Below, piece after piece: positions 1-12,140 of a stretch of DNA of 64,000 nucleotides. The translations under genes and the position numbers were made by a program. Source of the DNA: Peromyscus leucopus (lineage: Eukaryota > Chordata > Mammalia > Rodentia > Cricetidae); assembly GCF_004664715.2 (NCBI RefSeq), contig NC_051075.1, forward strand, positions 34,306,504 through 34,370,503. The letters run 5' to 3'. The notes under the pieces are model-generated. The model saw only the letters and a program-made list of their open reading frames with translations. It had not been told where the DNA came from and searched no databases. Position 1 is the first letter of the stretch. Each line of letters opens with the position of its first letter.

Positions 1-749
1 GTGGCTCAGACTGACTCAGGGCTCAGACTGTGACACCCAAATTCAATAATACTTTTAGTAGGTAGTAAATAAGTAGGTAAGTGTTTTCCCTCATCATTCA
101 CTAATTATTGGTTGGTTTCATTAAGATGGATTTGAATTATGATTCTCATGGTTTCTTTGACTATCAAAATTTCAGAGACGTGAACTGTGGAGAAGAGAGA
201 GAAGGAGGAAGTAGAGGAGGAGAAAGGGGAGGAGATGAGCAAGACCCTCTCAAAAGATAAAATTAAGAAATTAAGTCTATAAGAGAATCTGTTTTAGTAT
301 TATCTCTGATGGACTCTGGGAATCAGTGTTGGAGAAGTGATACCACATATAGAGAAATATAGAAATAGAGGCAATACTATATTTATTAGCAAACTTCTAA
401 TGAATTAATTTTTTAAATAAATTATTGTGCAATTCAGAATTTCAAAAGAATAAAGTTAAGTGATTACACTCACAGGACTAAATGTATTAATTACACAGTT
501 GCTGGAAAGATTGCAGCATGAAAGTTCAAATTTAAAGGTTGAATTTGTCTTTTAAGGACTGTGGACTGTTTCTAATCCTTCATAAAAAGAAAATGGAGTA
601 ATTTTAAAAAGCTACTTAATTGTATCCCTTGGACACAAATAAAGATACTCCCTTCCTGAATTTCATGAACTCTTGTTTGCCAAAATCCAACTCAAGGGAA
701 CCTTCTGCCAAGTAAGTTACCTTGACTTTTGTTGTTGTTGTTTGGTTGG

Positions 750-911
750 TTTTTCTTTTTTCTTTTTTTTTAAACAGGGTTTCTCTGTGTAGTCCTGGCT
801 GTCCTGGAACTCACCTATAGATCAGGATGGCCTCAAACTCACAGAGATTTATTGGCCTGCCTCTGTTTCCAGAGTGCTGGAATTAAAGGTGTGCAACACC
901 ACTGCCTAGCC
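750..911 (-). repeat. B1 SINE
   Basis: Antisense B1. The T-rich tail lies on the left, followed by cagggtttctctgtgtag, the core gtcctggaactcac, the attaaaggtg box and the gcctagcc head. It is 7SL-derived and has no coding role. Confidence 0.92.
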
Positions 912-1597
912 ATTCTCACCTCGTACTAGTCAGAAAAGAACTTTATTTTAAACTTGATTTCTTTAATAATTCTATGTGAATAAATTCAAAACTATGGGCC
1001 CACGTGCCTCATGCTTTTGTTTGAGTGAGTCTGTAAGAAAACAAAGCAGAATGCAGAAGTCCAGAAACTGCGGAAATAAGAATGATCCAGAGCTATAGTG
1101 ATAGTTTAGCATACATGCTTAGAAGGTCGTGTATTAGAGTTTATACAGTGCAATTGCCAAGCTGGACAGAAAATTAAACAAAGGACTAATATGTAATCAG
1201 GATGTAATTTCCTAATTTAAGGAAAGGCATATGGGATGACACAGGTATCTTGCCTATAAGACCTCTCTGTCTATAGACTGTTAAACCACTGTTATAAACT
1301 AAGTTGGCTGAGTCTGTGGGTTTGGAAAAACAGACCTGATGAATCAAAAAACAAAAGATGCTATATTGACTTTTCAAAGAATCCATTGCTTCAACATCAT
1401 TTTACAGCTATGGGGCATCCAAAGATGGCCATGCCCTCAAATAATTAATTAAAGAATTAAATAAAAATTGATTAAGTATGTTTTTATTTGCTAGATATTT
1501 AGCAGTGTTGATTTTTAGAACATTAGTAAAAACTGAAATATTTCCTTTTGTTCAGTATATATATAAGAGAGGTTCTATCTGTAAGCAGGACATTCTA

Positions 1598-1754
1598 GGT
1601 TTTTGTTGTTCTTATTTCCAGACAGGGTTTCTCTGTGTAGCCCTGGCTGTCCTGGAACTTGCTCTATAGACCAGGCTGGCCTGGAACTCACAGAGATCCA
1701 TCTGCTTCTGCCTCCCTAGTGCTGGGATAAAAGGTGTGCACAACCACAGGCCAG
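1598..1754 (-). repeat. B1 SINE
   Basis: Antisense B1 with gacagggtttctctgtgtag, agaccaggctggcctggaac and tgctgggataaaaggtg. It is close to consensus and therefore fairly young. Confidence 0.93.
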
Positions 1755-3002
1755 GGGCTAAGTTTTAATAATACAAACAAATATATGTAACTATGCTATT
1801 TAAGAATCACAATAGCTATACAAAAGTATGTGTGAGATTATACAATAACTACATGAAACTTTTTAAGAACATAGTTTATGAGACTCTTCATATACTATTT
1901 CAATGAAGAAAGAAAAAAATATTTTAGATCCTAAAACCCAGCTACCTCTAATCAGCTGACAGCAAATAAAATTGCTTATTTTTAGAATTGATACGGTCTG
2001 GTCAATCATCAAAAAAGAGAACACTAAAATCATTATAGAGCCATGGAACACAATGTAATGTAATTCTCTCTGATATGTTTTCTTTTTGGTGATGAAGGCA
2101 GGAAAGGGTTCTAAGTAGTACAGAATATTAAATAGAGAAATGAGATTAAGTATTTGCTGTGTGTTGCCCTCTGGAAGGCTGGCATCCAATGGGCAATGCA
2201 ACTTGGACACAGGAAAGGGCTGGTTTGTATCATTTTAGATGTTTTTTTTTTTATTAATAAAGGATCATAAAATAGTGGTGACTGAAACGTAATTTGATAA
2301 CTGTGTGATTTGTGTAGGATTATACTGACTACAACTGAAAAATTACAAATAATTACCATTAGAAATTCAATGAGCTTAAAATCTGATCAATTTTATCTGG
2401 GAAATTTCTAGCTAATGAGGGCTAACTTTTTGGTTGAGAGTTTGAATACACAGTCCTCTTACAATTAATGAATATTTAGAGCTCATTTTCTTTTGTGTTT
2501 ATTCTTAATAATTTAATTGTACAAAAACTTTTTGTATCTTTATCTTAGTGATCCCATTGATCTAATTGTAAGAAATTCTTTAATTATTTTATACAATAAC
2601 TTGCAAGAGCCAGAAAAAAAATCATTGTAATGCCAAGTCCTTCTTCACAATGTATTCTTGTTCAGAAAATAATAAACTGTGTATTTCATGTGAGTTAGAA
2701 CTAGAAATTCAATAAACATATGTTTGTGATTACTGAAGAAAGAACATGAACAACAACGAACACCCAAAACAACAGTAACAAACCAAACAAAAGCGAAACC
2801 CAAAACTTGTTCCAGTTTAAAGAGGATATGTATTCCAAAGGGAGCTACCTTGGGAGTATTACTGAAGGTGACTGTTAACAAGTAAAAATGTAATATGTTC
2901 CCAAACTCAGCTTGTTGCTAGTATGCCTCCAAGGGCTACATCTTCTGCAAAGGTAGGGGAGCCAGGAAAGGACTTTGAAACACCTAGGGTGTAACTCAGT
3001 GG

Positions 3003-3034
3003 GAGGGAGAGAGAGAGAGACAGAGACAGAGACA

Positions 3035-3099
<65 letters not shown>
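3003..3099. repeat. (GA)n microsatellite
   Basis: Purine dinucleotide run, interrupted on the left by CAGAGA units and nearly pure on the right. It follows an A/G-rich stretch. Confidence 0.95.
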
Positions 3100-3102
<3 letters not shown>

Positions 3103-3280
3103 CAGAGGGGGGGTTGAGTTCACTGGATTCAAATATTTTAGAGAAAGTAAACTATTGCTGGAAATCTGGCTAAATTTTGAAAGTTACCTTTTTTGTGTGT
3201 CAGTGGTCCTGAAGCCTAAGTCTGAATTTTGGCTTTATTGTTGAAATAAAGCTTGATTTGAGAAATTGCTAAGTTTTGAG

Positions 3281-3428
3281 AAATCTGCTAAGGATGTCTG
3301 TGGAGGCTGGAAGAGGACATAAGATCCTCTGGAGCTGGATTAACTGTTGGTTTTGAATCACTTGCCCTGCATGCTGGGACTTGAACTCATGTCCTCTGCA
3401 AGAACACCAAGAGTCAACACACCAGGAT
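3281..3428 (-). repeat. B2/B3-type SINE fragment, cut by an LTR
   Basis: Antisense B2/B3 core: gaagaggacataagatcctc, then gctgggacttgaactcatgt and cctctgcaagaacaccaag. It stops abruptly where the solo LTR begins at 3429, so the LTR either inserted into it or next to it. Confidence 0.75.
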
Positions 3429-3895
3429 GTAACATGAATCTTAAAAAGTCTTATTAATAAAAACAAACCCTGAGCCAGGTATTGGGGTGAACGCTGAAAG
3501 ATCAGAGAAACAGAACAAGCCACATACAACCTCACCTTGCCAATTCCTCAGCTGATCTTGTTTCCTCAAACTGGAAGCCTCTGAATACTCATCTGAATGG
3601 ATCTCAGCTGAACTGCTGCTTAAAGCTAAAAGCTTAAAAAGGCTCTAGTTCTTGGTCCTCATGCCTTATATACCTTTCTGCTTCCTGCCATCACTTCCTG
3701 GGATTAAAGGCATGTGTCACCATGCCTGGCTATTTCCAGTGGCTTTGAACTCACAGAGATCCAGAAAGCTCTGTCTCTTGAATGCTAGGATTAAAGGCGT
3801 GTGCTATCACTGCCTAAACGTATGTTTAATATAGCAGCTGTTGTATTCTCTGACATGTAGATAAGTTCATTGGGGTGCACAATACATCAACCATA
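3429..3895 (-). mobile_element. Solo LTR, B1-containing family (copy 1)
   Basis: A TG...CA-type element read on the minus strand. The left edge begins TGTAACATGAATCTTAA and the right edge is a shortened form of the family end. Flanks CCAG-GA and CCAG-CC suggest a degenerate target duplication. In antisense orientation it has a TATA-like tatataagg and a late ATTAATAAGAC near the end, as expected for a promoter and poly(A) region. The middle contains B1-derived attaaaggc boxes and an aactcacagagatccag module. The same structure recurs at 32471 and 33844. No internal viral genes are attached. Confidence 0.75.
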
Positions 3896-4649
3896 CCAGC
3901 CCTTAAACCATACATTAAAATGTTAACGTCTTTAGTGTGTGTATGCTAAATGGTATACAACAGGCACTTAACTGATACAGGTGGTTGTTATTACTTAGAA
4001 CTTGTGAATTCTAAAGCTAATAGTTCTAGCCACAGAAGTTTACAACGATACATTTTCCCACCAATAAGTATAAAGAGGAATATTTTAAAATGTTTGCTGT
4101 GATAATACATCTTTCAATGAAATTATTTCAGGATAAATATGTTTAAAATTAAAATTTGATAGTTGAACAGCTCTTCTATGCATATAAACTGGAATTAGGA
4201 ATGTTATCACTTTTCAAAACAGAGGTTTATGATGTTCTGTGATGTTATACAATATTTCTGTGCAAGGAGGGAATTGTATATTCAGTCTCCAATGAGTACA
4301 TATTGATTTTTTCTGAAAAGGTGAATTGTAGCTCAATACTGAAGTTATTTAATTATGTTACCATAATAGATTATGGTCAACAAAAATGTTGAAACAATTT
4401 TGAAATTGAAAGGGGAAAAACATGCTTACATTACTACTTTACAAAGGTTCAGAAAAAGGATTGATAAAAGATTAAGAGAGTAGGGAAAAAAAGGTAGAGA
4501 CATAAAGTGAGTATTAAGGCATTCAGGGAACATGGTGTTTTGAAGCATACAGTTTACAGAGTTCACTGAATACAGTAGTGGCATTAAAGCCTGTCTGCAC
4601 ATTATTTGATACTTTGCCCATCAAAGGGCATCTACAGCATTTGCTGTCT

Positions 4650-5095
4650 TCTTAGTCTTGATTTATATTGACAATTCCCTCCAAATGCCATGTGCTTCAT
4701 AGAGGCTTAAGCTGCTTTGGAGAAGTGCTTCAATCATGAAGGCTCTGAACCTGTCAATGAATTAATCCATTGACGGGATCATACTTTGATGAGCTGTTAG
4801 AAAGAGATGTAAACATAGAAGATAGAAATAGCTGACAGGAGTGAGTCCCTGCAGTCATGTCCTTAAAGGTTTTGCTTTATCTCTAGTTCTGTCGATTTGC
4901 TCTCTGTCTTTCACCCAACATAAGGTAAGGTGGCATGGCTCCATAAATGCTCCCTGCCCTGATGCTAACCAGAGACCCAAAGGCAGTAGAGCCAAGTGAC
5001 CATAGATCCTCTGAAACTCTCAGCCAGCATAAAACTTTTCTACCTTTGAGGTTATTTTCTCATACTTGATTAACATACTCCTTTTATAAGAACAA
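4650..5095 (+). repeat. Ancient interspersed repeat relic (MaLR/MER-like)
   Basis: The landmarks ccctccaaatgccatgtgct, gaattaatccattgacggga and ccctgccctgatgctaacc, then gaaactctcagccagcataa and ttgaggttattttctca, follow the order of a widespread old mammalian repeat that I recall without a certain name. It is strongly diverged. Related relics lie near 17230 and at 55500. Confidence 0.45.
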
Positions 5096-6094
5096 TCTAG
5101 CAAGTATTACCAATGTAATCTGAGGATTACAGCATGGGAACTAACAATTATCTAAGGACCTCCCAGTATGCCCCATTCTAAAAGTGACTGATCCATTAAT
5201 GACAAAGAGTCTTTTGAGATTAAAAATTCTTCTCAAGGTCATAGCCCTAAGTTAATGTTTTCCTTCTTTTCTTAAATATGAACCAATGGACTCAGCATAG
5301 TCTGTTTTGCCCAATTTGGTAGGAAAGTGTTTGCAAGGAGAGATAGAGTGGAAGAAATATTGTGAACATTAGTTTAACCAAGCAAGGGAGATGTGTCAAT
5401 GGAAAGACAATGGTGGTATCATCAAATGTGGGAGGAGAGGGTCAAATAATGTTTTAAGATAGAGGTAGGGAGAGATTTTGTAGGTCACAATCAAGAGTAC
5501 TAACTCACCTTTATTTTCCTAATCTTTTATTTTTTCATGAGTCGAAATAATAGAATGTTCCTGACTCATTTTACTTAAGAATATAATCTAGAAAATTCCA
5601 TGAAAAGTGCTTTATCTACTTATTAAAAGAAGTAGAAGACACCTCACTCTTCAGGTCTTAGATTGAATGCATGATTAAGAGTGGAAGAAGGTCAGAGAAC
5701 AGATTTAATTACAGATATAACAATGGGAAGTACTGAGATGTAAGCTTTTACAAAACTCAGGATGGTAAAAAGATATATCTATCTCACCCCAGTCCTGTGG
5801 AAGATCTCTTTATTCTCTATGGGGCCCATCAGACCTTGGAAATAATTGTTCTGCACTGTTCTTGACTCATTTGATAATTTAAAACTATGTTTTAGTGAGG
5901 CCTGATGATAGACTCTGTTCAAAAACAATTCTTAGAGGGAATCTAACTCTCATGATAGTATTACTCAAAGACTGAAGGTAGCACACTGAGGCTTATATGC
6001 TCTTACAAAATCTATATTACATGTTTCCACTAGATAGATGTGAATGGCTCATAAAATGACTTCATCTCAAACAGTGTTTAATTGGATGCCCCTA

Positions 6095-6095
<1 letters not shown>

Positions 6096-6133
<38 letters not shown>

Positions 6134-6149
6134 GAGAGACAGAGAGAGG
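6096..6149. repeat. (GA)n microsatellite
   Basis: Short GAGAGA run with two CAGAGA interruptions. Nothing else of note surrounds it. Confidence 0.9.
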
Positions 6150-7176
6150 GAGATTTGAAATAATGGGATATTCAAGATCGTTGCATATTAATGGATTCTT
6201 TAAAGCTTCTCTTCAGAGGACACATTTTTCTTTCAATTTTATTGTCATGTATGAATTGTACAAATTGTTACATATGGTACATACGTATAACACTTTGGTC
6301 TTATTTACACCTCTGTTTACCCTTTTGTATCCCTTCTTTCATCTTCCCTGTCTTTCCTTCCACATCCCTCACAGACTGAACAGTTCTCCATGCCCACAGA
6401 TGTATATATTATCTAAGAAAAATATCTCTTGAGACCACTCATGCTGCATAAGGACCAAAAAAATGTTCTTTGTAAAGATGGCCTCCATTAGGAAGGTATG
6501 AGAAAGGCATGGTAGAGAGGAGAGTAGAGAATTAACAAATGAAAAGAATAAAAGTTAACCATACTTCACCTTCTTTCCTCACTGCAAGTTTCCAGCCCCA
6601 AATGTACCTAAACTGGGTCAAAGGAAACACACCTAGAGTTTATGCTTTTTTTGGATCATATATGCATATGTGATTTGAATGCACTGTAGCACATTTAAAA
6701 ATCCCACAATACACTAAAATATGCCAAGAATTTCTTGACTATGTTACTATCAATGCTCATTCAATAGTGACTTAATCATGACAGAAGTGTGGATATTTTC
6801 TAAACCTGGTGAATCACAACAGAAAACTTCAAATGGAAATAACACATTATCTAGCAGCAGTATGGAATGCATTGAGCTCAGTCACCCAGGATGAGATTAG
6901 GAATCAACATAATTTTCTTTTCACACTTATCAGGCAACTGCTTCTTGCTTGACTTAGGAAAATGTGCCTCAATCACTGTAAAAATTTAAAAGTTCATATG
7001 AGAAGCATTTCTGCCTTGGTCATAAATCTCCTATTCAGATTGTAAACCATGAAATTCATATTCAGCTTGAGATTGCTGTATTTATGGAATGAGATATTGC
7101 ATACAGAAAACAATATATGTAAATCACACATATATTTTACTTTAAAAAGTTTTTATTTTTAAGGAAAGGTCTTTTT

Positions 7177-7675
7177 TGATGTAACCAACCGTCTTATTAA
7201 ATAAGAAACACAGAAACAATGTAAAAGAGAAAGCCAAGAGGTCAGAGCTCAGAGCTAAATCTCACCCTTCCTTCTGCTGTCCCAGCTTCGCGAAAAGAGA
7301 CCTACTTCCTGTCGGTTAGTTTTTTTAAAGTATGTTGTTCTGCCTTCTCATTGGTTGTAAACCCAAACACATGACTGCCTCGTCACCGTCTGAATGTACA
7401 GCCCCCTAGGTCTTAAAGGTATATGTCTCCAATGCTGACTGTATCCCTGAACACACAGAGATCTTATGGGATTAAAGGCGTGTGCCACCACCGCCACACT
7501 CTTGCTATGGCTCTAATAGCTCTGACCCTGAACACACAGAGATCTTGTGGGATTAAAGGCGTGTGCCACCACCGCCACACTCTTGCTATGGCTCTAATAG
7601 CTCTGACCCCCGGACAACTTTATTTATTAACATACAATCAAAATAATATTTCAGTACAATTAGATTACCACCACA
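7177..7675 (-). mobile_element. Solo LTR of a second family, with internal 81-bp duplication
   Basis: Read on the minus strand it starts TGTGGTGGTAATC and ends near GGTTACATCA. It is flanked by GGTCTT on both sides, a plausible 6-bp target duplication. Early AATAAATAAAG and late TTTAATAAGAC mirror the layout of the LTR family at 3429, so the two are probably related. B1-like ggattaaaggcgtgtgccac sequence is embedded. Units 7448-7528 and 7529-7609 form an 81-bp tandem pair differing at one visible base. An open frame through this tandem is a by-product, not a gene. Confidence 0.7.
7448..7609. repeat. 81-bp tandem duplication inside the LTR
   Basis: Two head-to-tail copies starting tgaacacacagagatctt. 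Only one base difference is seen (cttatggg versus cttgtggg). Near-identity implies a recent duplication or gene conversion. Confidence 0.9.
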
Positions 7676-7929
7676 GGTCTTGTTCCTGATTTTAGTTGAA
7701 ATGGTAGAGTAATGGTGGCACAAACGTTATGGGAGGAGTTAATCACTTATTTATTGGATTTAAGGTCCACTTCATGAGCTGGAACATATACCCGACACTG
7801 ATACTGCTAAAGAGAACAAGAACCTGAGACTAGAGAGAGATTATGAGCATAGGGGAAAACCTAATTCTATTATTCTGCTAAAGGAATATGGCAATAAAAT
7901 GTCTCCTTAGGACATATTGTTTTACCTTA

Positions 7930-8421
7930 TAGATAAGTGCTTTGTTCAAGTGCTTATCATTGAAGCTTCTTCCTATAATAAGTGGAAATTAACACAGAGA
8001 CTCACAAGCAGACAATGTGTGGAGAGTGAAAGATGTTGGAACACTCAGTTTTATGTAGGGTGTCTTCATCAAACCCCTGTGCTCAGGCTCAGGGATCTAT
8101 GTAGAAAAGGAGGCAGAAGTTTCTTAGAGCCAAAGAAACAGTGTCTTCCAGACACAGCAGGGCTATAGTACACATGAACTCTCAGAATCTGTGGCAGCAT
8201 CCATAGGGACTGCACAAGATTAAGCTGGATGGGTCCAAACACTGAGAAGGGGAAGTGGACAGGGAGTTCCATGCTTAACCAAGAAAATACTTTGCAATTG
8301 ATACCCACCAGCAAAAGGAAAATCAATTTCACCAATGGAGTGTCACTGGATATTTCAACCACACTCAAGAGCAGGCCCATGCTAAGAAGTAGTTGGCCAA
8401 CACAAAATGACCTATTTATTG

Positions 8422-8461
<40 letters not shown>

Positions 8462-8565
8462 GTCTGTCTGTCTGTCTGTCTGTCCGTCCGTCCGTCCGTC
8501 CGCCCGCCCATCCATCCATCCATCCATCCATCCATCCATCCATCCATCCATCCATCCATCCATCC

Positions 8566-8617
<52 letters not shown>

Positions 8618-8822
8618 CAGTGTTGTAGGCATTTGTTTCATTTTTATTTGTTTGGCATTTTAATTTTGTCTTACAGGTTTTTGATGTTTGATTTTCTTTT
8701 TTGTGATGGGGACATTAAGTTGGATCCTTAGGAATGTGGGGAGAAAGTGGAGGAGTTGGGGAAGGGGACACATATGATCAAAATATCCTGTATGAAAAAC
8801 TTTTAGATAAAAAAAGGAAAAG
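7930..8822 (+). mobile_element. L1 3' UTR (Lx-like), 5'-truncated, with embedded microsatellite
   Basis: Landmarks from the rodent L1 3' UTR class appear in order: gcaaaaggaaaatcaatttc, aatggagtgtcactggatat, gcaggcccatgctaagaag, ggccaacacaaaatgac, then a tetranucleotide array, then ggagaaagtggaggagttgg and atgatcaaaatatcctgtat before an A-rich end. Copies of the same class lie inverted at 29957 and 63480. The left boundary is approximate. Confidence 0.65.
8425..8616. repeat. Compound tetranucleotide microsatellite, 192 bp
   Basis: Consecutive blocks of TATC (9 units), TGTC (6), CGTC (4), CGCC (2), CATC (15) and TATC (12), with no break in register. It sits inside an L1 3' UTR. The translated frames across it are repeat artefacts. 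Confidence 0.97.
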
Positions 8823-11067
8823 ATCAAAGAAAGAGTTCAAACATGTTTCCGAAGTTTCATTCCTCTTTGAACACTATTCTCTTCTTCTGTATGTAGACAC
8901 TCACAGGCAGAAATGCCGATTTTTTAAGAACAATACATCCTTGATCTACCTATGGATTCTCATGTAGATAGAATTAAATCCATCATTCTGCATTTCTCCT
9001 CATCTGTGATACAGGGAGACTGGGGTCCTATAGACTGGAGAATAACTAAAGAGAAATAGCAAAATAAAATCTTGTTCTTTACGCTTGTTTTCTTGCCATT
9101 GGACAGAAGACAGATATCTGGAATTATTGTAGTATCTCCCCAGATTAACTTGGCATCCATTAGGCTATCATTATATTCAGTAACATTAAACAAAATCTCA
9201 ATTTGCTGATTATTTTAATGTCACTCCTGAGAAGTCCTACTGGTAAGATAATATGATTATGCAAATATAGATTTTAGAAAAATTAAAGGAAGAAAGAGAA
9301 ATTGTACATCAGATAAATAATTTTTAAGTCTTTACTTCATTCATATTACTTGTGTAGGAGTTGTAAAGTTTCCTTTGGAGTGATGAAAACTGGAGGCAGA
9401 AAGCATTGCTGTGCATTTACCTTTCTAGAGGATGCCTGAAAAACACAGGCACTTTGGCTGCCCTTGGATTCAGTGTTATAAATTACTCTACTCTGTAAAC
9501 TAGATGGAACTTGTCACTTTTTCTCAAGTGAACTTGTTTCTTTGATGAAACAATATAATAAGGTATTCACTATTGGATCTGTGACACTTCGGGCAATGCA
9601 TTGTTGCAATGCTTTCTACAGCAAGATTTGACAGACTATTTCACATCTCCTTGATAATACAGGCATTTTAAAAGCAAACACAAACAAACAGAAAACAAAT
9701 ACTGCCTACTGTACACTTTTCCCCCATTTCTTTCATTTTTAAACAGTTGGTGTATGATGGATGATAGACTTAGGTTGTTCAATATAACAATTCCTAAAAT
9801 CTCATTTTGGTAATACTAAGAATCACCTCAGGATTATTGGGTCTAACCTTTTTAATCCCATGGAGAAGCATTATGATAGTTTTATTGGTTCGACTGCATT
9901 TTATCATGATGTATAAAGTGATGGTTTAACACATCTCATAGTTACTGACTATACTATGACCAACAATTATGCAGCTGAGGGCATGAGCCATAGTGTTTGT
10001 GTTTATACTATAATAATTTACATTCTTTTTTTAAAAGTATAATTTGTCAAGAGTATATTTCTAATAATTTGTACATTGACACACTGAGCTGGGATCACTG
10101 AAATCACTACAATAATCCACAAAACAACCACACATTAATGTCAATGGACCCAATTATGTTTCACTCACATAATAATCTGCTTTGTGCAGAGGGTCTTCTT
10201 GGTTCTGTGGATGTCTCTATTAACCTGAAAGGCATCATTGTCCATTTCCACCCCTACCCAGTACCATGTTAGGTTACTATGACACAAAGAACATAAGTTC
10301 TCTTTGAAATCCTTCTTAACTCCTTTATCTCCTCCAATAGTAGGGCTACATACACCATCAACATATTAGCTGGTAGCCACCACACCAGTCTCCCTGTTCC
10401 TGCTAGTTTAGGGACTCATTTTTTGCTCTAGTTCCTCAAATAAACTTTGTTTTCTTTTTATGACTTTTCCAAGTCTGTTTCATTGAGGTCTCCCCAAACA
10501 TTACTGAACTGAGTATGAATGTCTATATAAATTTCTTAATAACCTCAGTGAAAAAGAAGTTGAGAATAGTTTTTAAATATTTATATCTACCTTTTATGCT
10601 TTCCAAATCACATTCTGCAATTATCACTATATTTTATACTCAATGTATGTAAGTAGAATCATTTAAGTATGAGAACATATCTAAATCTCTATACATCAAA
10701 ATGTAAAGTCTTCTTATAAATGGAGTTCTATAAATATTGGCAAATCATAAATCTGATAAATTTATTAAATATCTAAACGGACATATGCTCTATGTATATT
10801 TTATATTTATGTAACACTTTATTAATTATGTTTTATTGATAACATACTTTAAGTACAAGCCCATACTTCATTGTAAGTATGTTGTTAATTTCATTCATGT
10901 AAATTAAGTATCATTAGGATTTAAGATTTTCAGATTCTAGTTCTGATGACATATTATCTGATTTTTTTATAAACATTTTCTCAATATTTTGCATATGGAG
11001 TCAATATTTGAGAAAATATTTTTAAATTAAACATGACAGTATTTATTTCCTCTGCAGAAGAACTTAC
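8823..11067. other. Intronic sequence next to the Ig3 exon, little recognised
   Basis: AT-rich unique-looking intron. At about 10200-10500 there is a C/T-rich patch with ctcaaataaactttg and ggtctccccaaaca that resembles an old LTR end, but I cannot define its borders. No coding signal is seen before the exon donor. Confidence 0.5.
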
Positions 11068-11337
11068 CTCTCACAATGATGTTGGTGGACTTTTTTGCGG
11101 GGTTTCCCACATTATTATTGGCAATGCAGCTGTAAGTACCAGCATCATCTGAGGTGATGGCAGGTATGGTCAACGTCCCTCCGTTCAAAACAATCTTTTC
11201 AGGCAGAGTCCCAAAGGATCTGACCCAGGTGAGAGAGGGTGTTGGCTCTCCTCCTGTCGTAACACACACTAATGTTATGGCCTCTCCAGGATTTACAACT
11301 ATAGGATCATCCACCAAAAGCTTAATTGATGGGGATG
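11068..11337 (-). CDS. Mdga2: MDGA2 exon encoding all of Ig domain 3
   Basis: This exon of 270 bases completes an Ala codon (G|CA), encodes 89 codons from SPSIKLLVDD to TNIIVR, and ends with one base of the next codon. The acceptor is ttttgtctttcag and the donor is AGAG|gtaag. Both flanking introns are phase 1, so the exon is a symmetric 1-1 Ig module. The fold landmarks are all present: cysteine in ITLVCVTTGG, tryptophan in SLTWVRS, and the F-strand DDAGTYSC. The peptide matches MDGA2 Ig domain 3, which sits in the extracellular N-terminal array used for neuroligin recognition. Weaker alternatives such as MDGA1 or other IgSF proteins fit less well, because the peptide agrees closely with remembered MDGA2 sequence. 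There is no disruption. The next exon lies beyond the left edge of the window. Confidence 0.96.
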
Positions 11338-11457
11338 CTGAAAGACAAAAGGCATACATTTAGTGAGATATGCTGCTACTGAGAACCAACAACAGGTTTT
11401 ATACTCATCTATTTGAGCAATTAAACTTAAATGTTCTTTTTAATTATTCTTTTCTTT

Positions 11458-11458
<1 letters not shown>

Positions 11459-11493
<35 letters not shown>

Positions 11494-11602
11494 CAGGGTT
11501 TCTCTGTGTAGTTTTGGTGCCTGTCCTGGCTGGTCTCAAACTCATAGAGATCTGCCCACCTCTGCCTCCCAAGTGCTGGGATTAACACCACGACCACCTG
11601 GC
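11459..11602 (-). repeat. B1 SINE with long poly(T) on the + strand
   Basis: Near-perfect run of 29 T followed by agacagggtttctctgtgta, gctggtctcaaactcataga and tgctgggatt. It lies only about 120 bp upstream (in transcript sense) of the Ig3 exon acceptor. Confidence 0.93.
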
Positions 11603-11739
11603 AAATGCTGTTCTTTTTATCAAAAACAGAGTGTACTGTTCAAACTTTAGCCAGATGTAATACTTCTATACTTCACATAAGCAGTATGAATGTATAGAGT
11701 ATTATTAAGTGTTTTAAATAATTGATTTAAATTAATTAA

Positions 11740-12140
11740 ATAAATGAAGGGGTATTTTGAGGCGAGTTCCTCAGAACTGAAATATTCCCCCATGGGATAT
11801 CTCCAGACTCAGGAAATTAACCAAATCCATGAGGTTCAGAAAACTCATGAAAGTGACAAGAATCTTGAAGCTTCTCCAGAAACATCACAAGGTCCCTTCC
11901 CAACCTCATATGTCCTGGAATCTGTGCGCAACATTCCATCAATTTCAGCCTTTATTAGTGGTCACCTACACCAGGTGTTGCTCACAGTAGTGCAGCTGTT
12001 TTTGCATCACCTGGGCCTCTGTCAGTTACCCCAGAAAATTCATGGCTTCTTAGCTAGACTTGAGTAATTTCTGTGAGCTGTTGTCAGTGCTCTGAGGTGA
12101 GCACCCATTTGCTCATGGCACCCTAGGAAAAGTCACACAA
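11740..12140 (+). repeat. Probable rodent interspersed repeat, unclassified
   Basis: Segments such as atctccagactcaggaaatt, cacaaggtcccttcccaacc, cacctacaccaggtgttg and catcacctgggcctctgtc match a repeat I recall from rodent genomes but cannot name. A 107-codon open frame across it is probably incidental. Confidence 0.4.

Larger units (their letters stand above)
1..11067 (-). other. Mdga2: MDGA2 intron downstream of the Ig3 exon (partial)
   Basis: Begins at donor gtaagtt just below the Ig3 exon and runs off the left edge. It is phase 1. Its content is repeats and AT-rich unique sequence. Confidence 0.9.

Noticed and set aside
7423..7689. 88-codon frame with a 27-residue internal repeat
   Set aside because: The repeat is the 81-bp tandem in an LTR and stays open because 81 is divisible by three.
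8229..8663. 144-codon plus-strand open frame
   Set aside because: Runs through the tetranucleotide array; the [12 protein letters not shown] repeats are microsatellite translation inside an L1 3' UTR.
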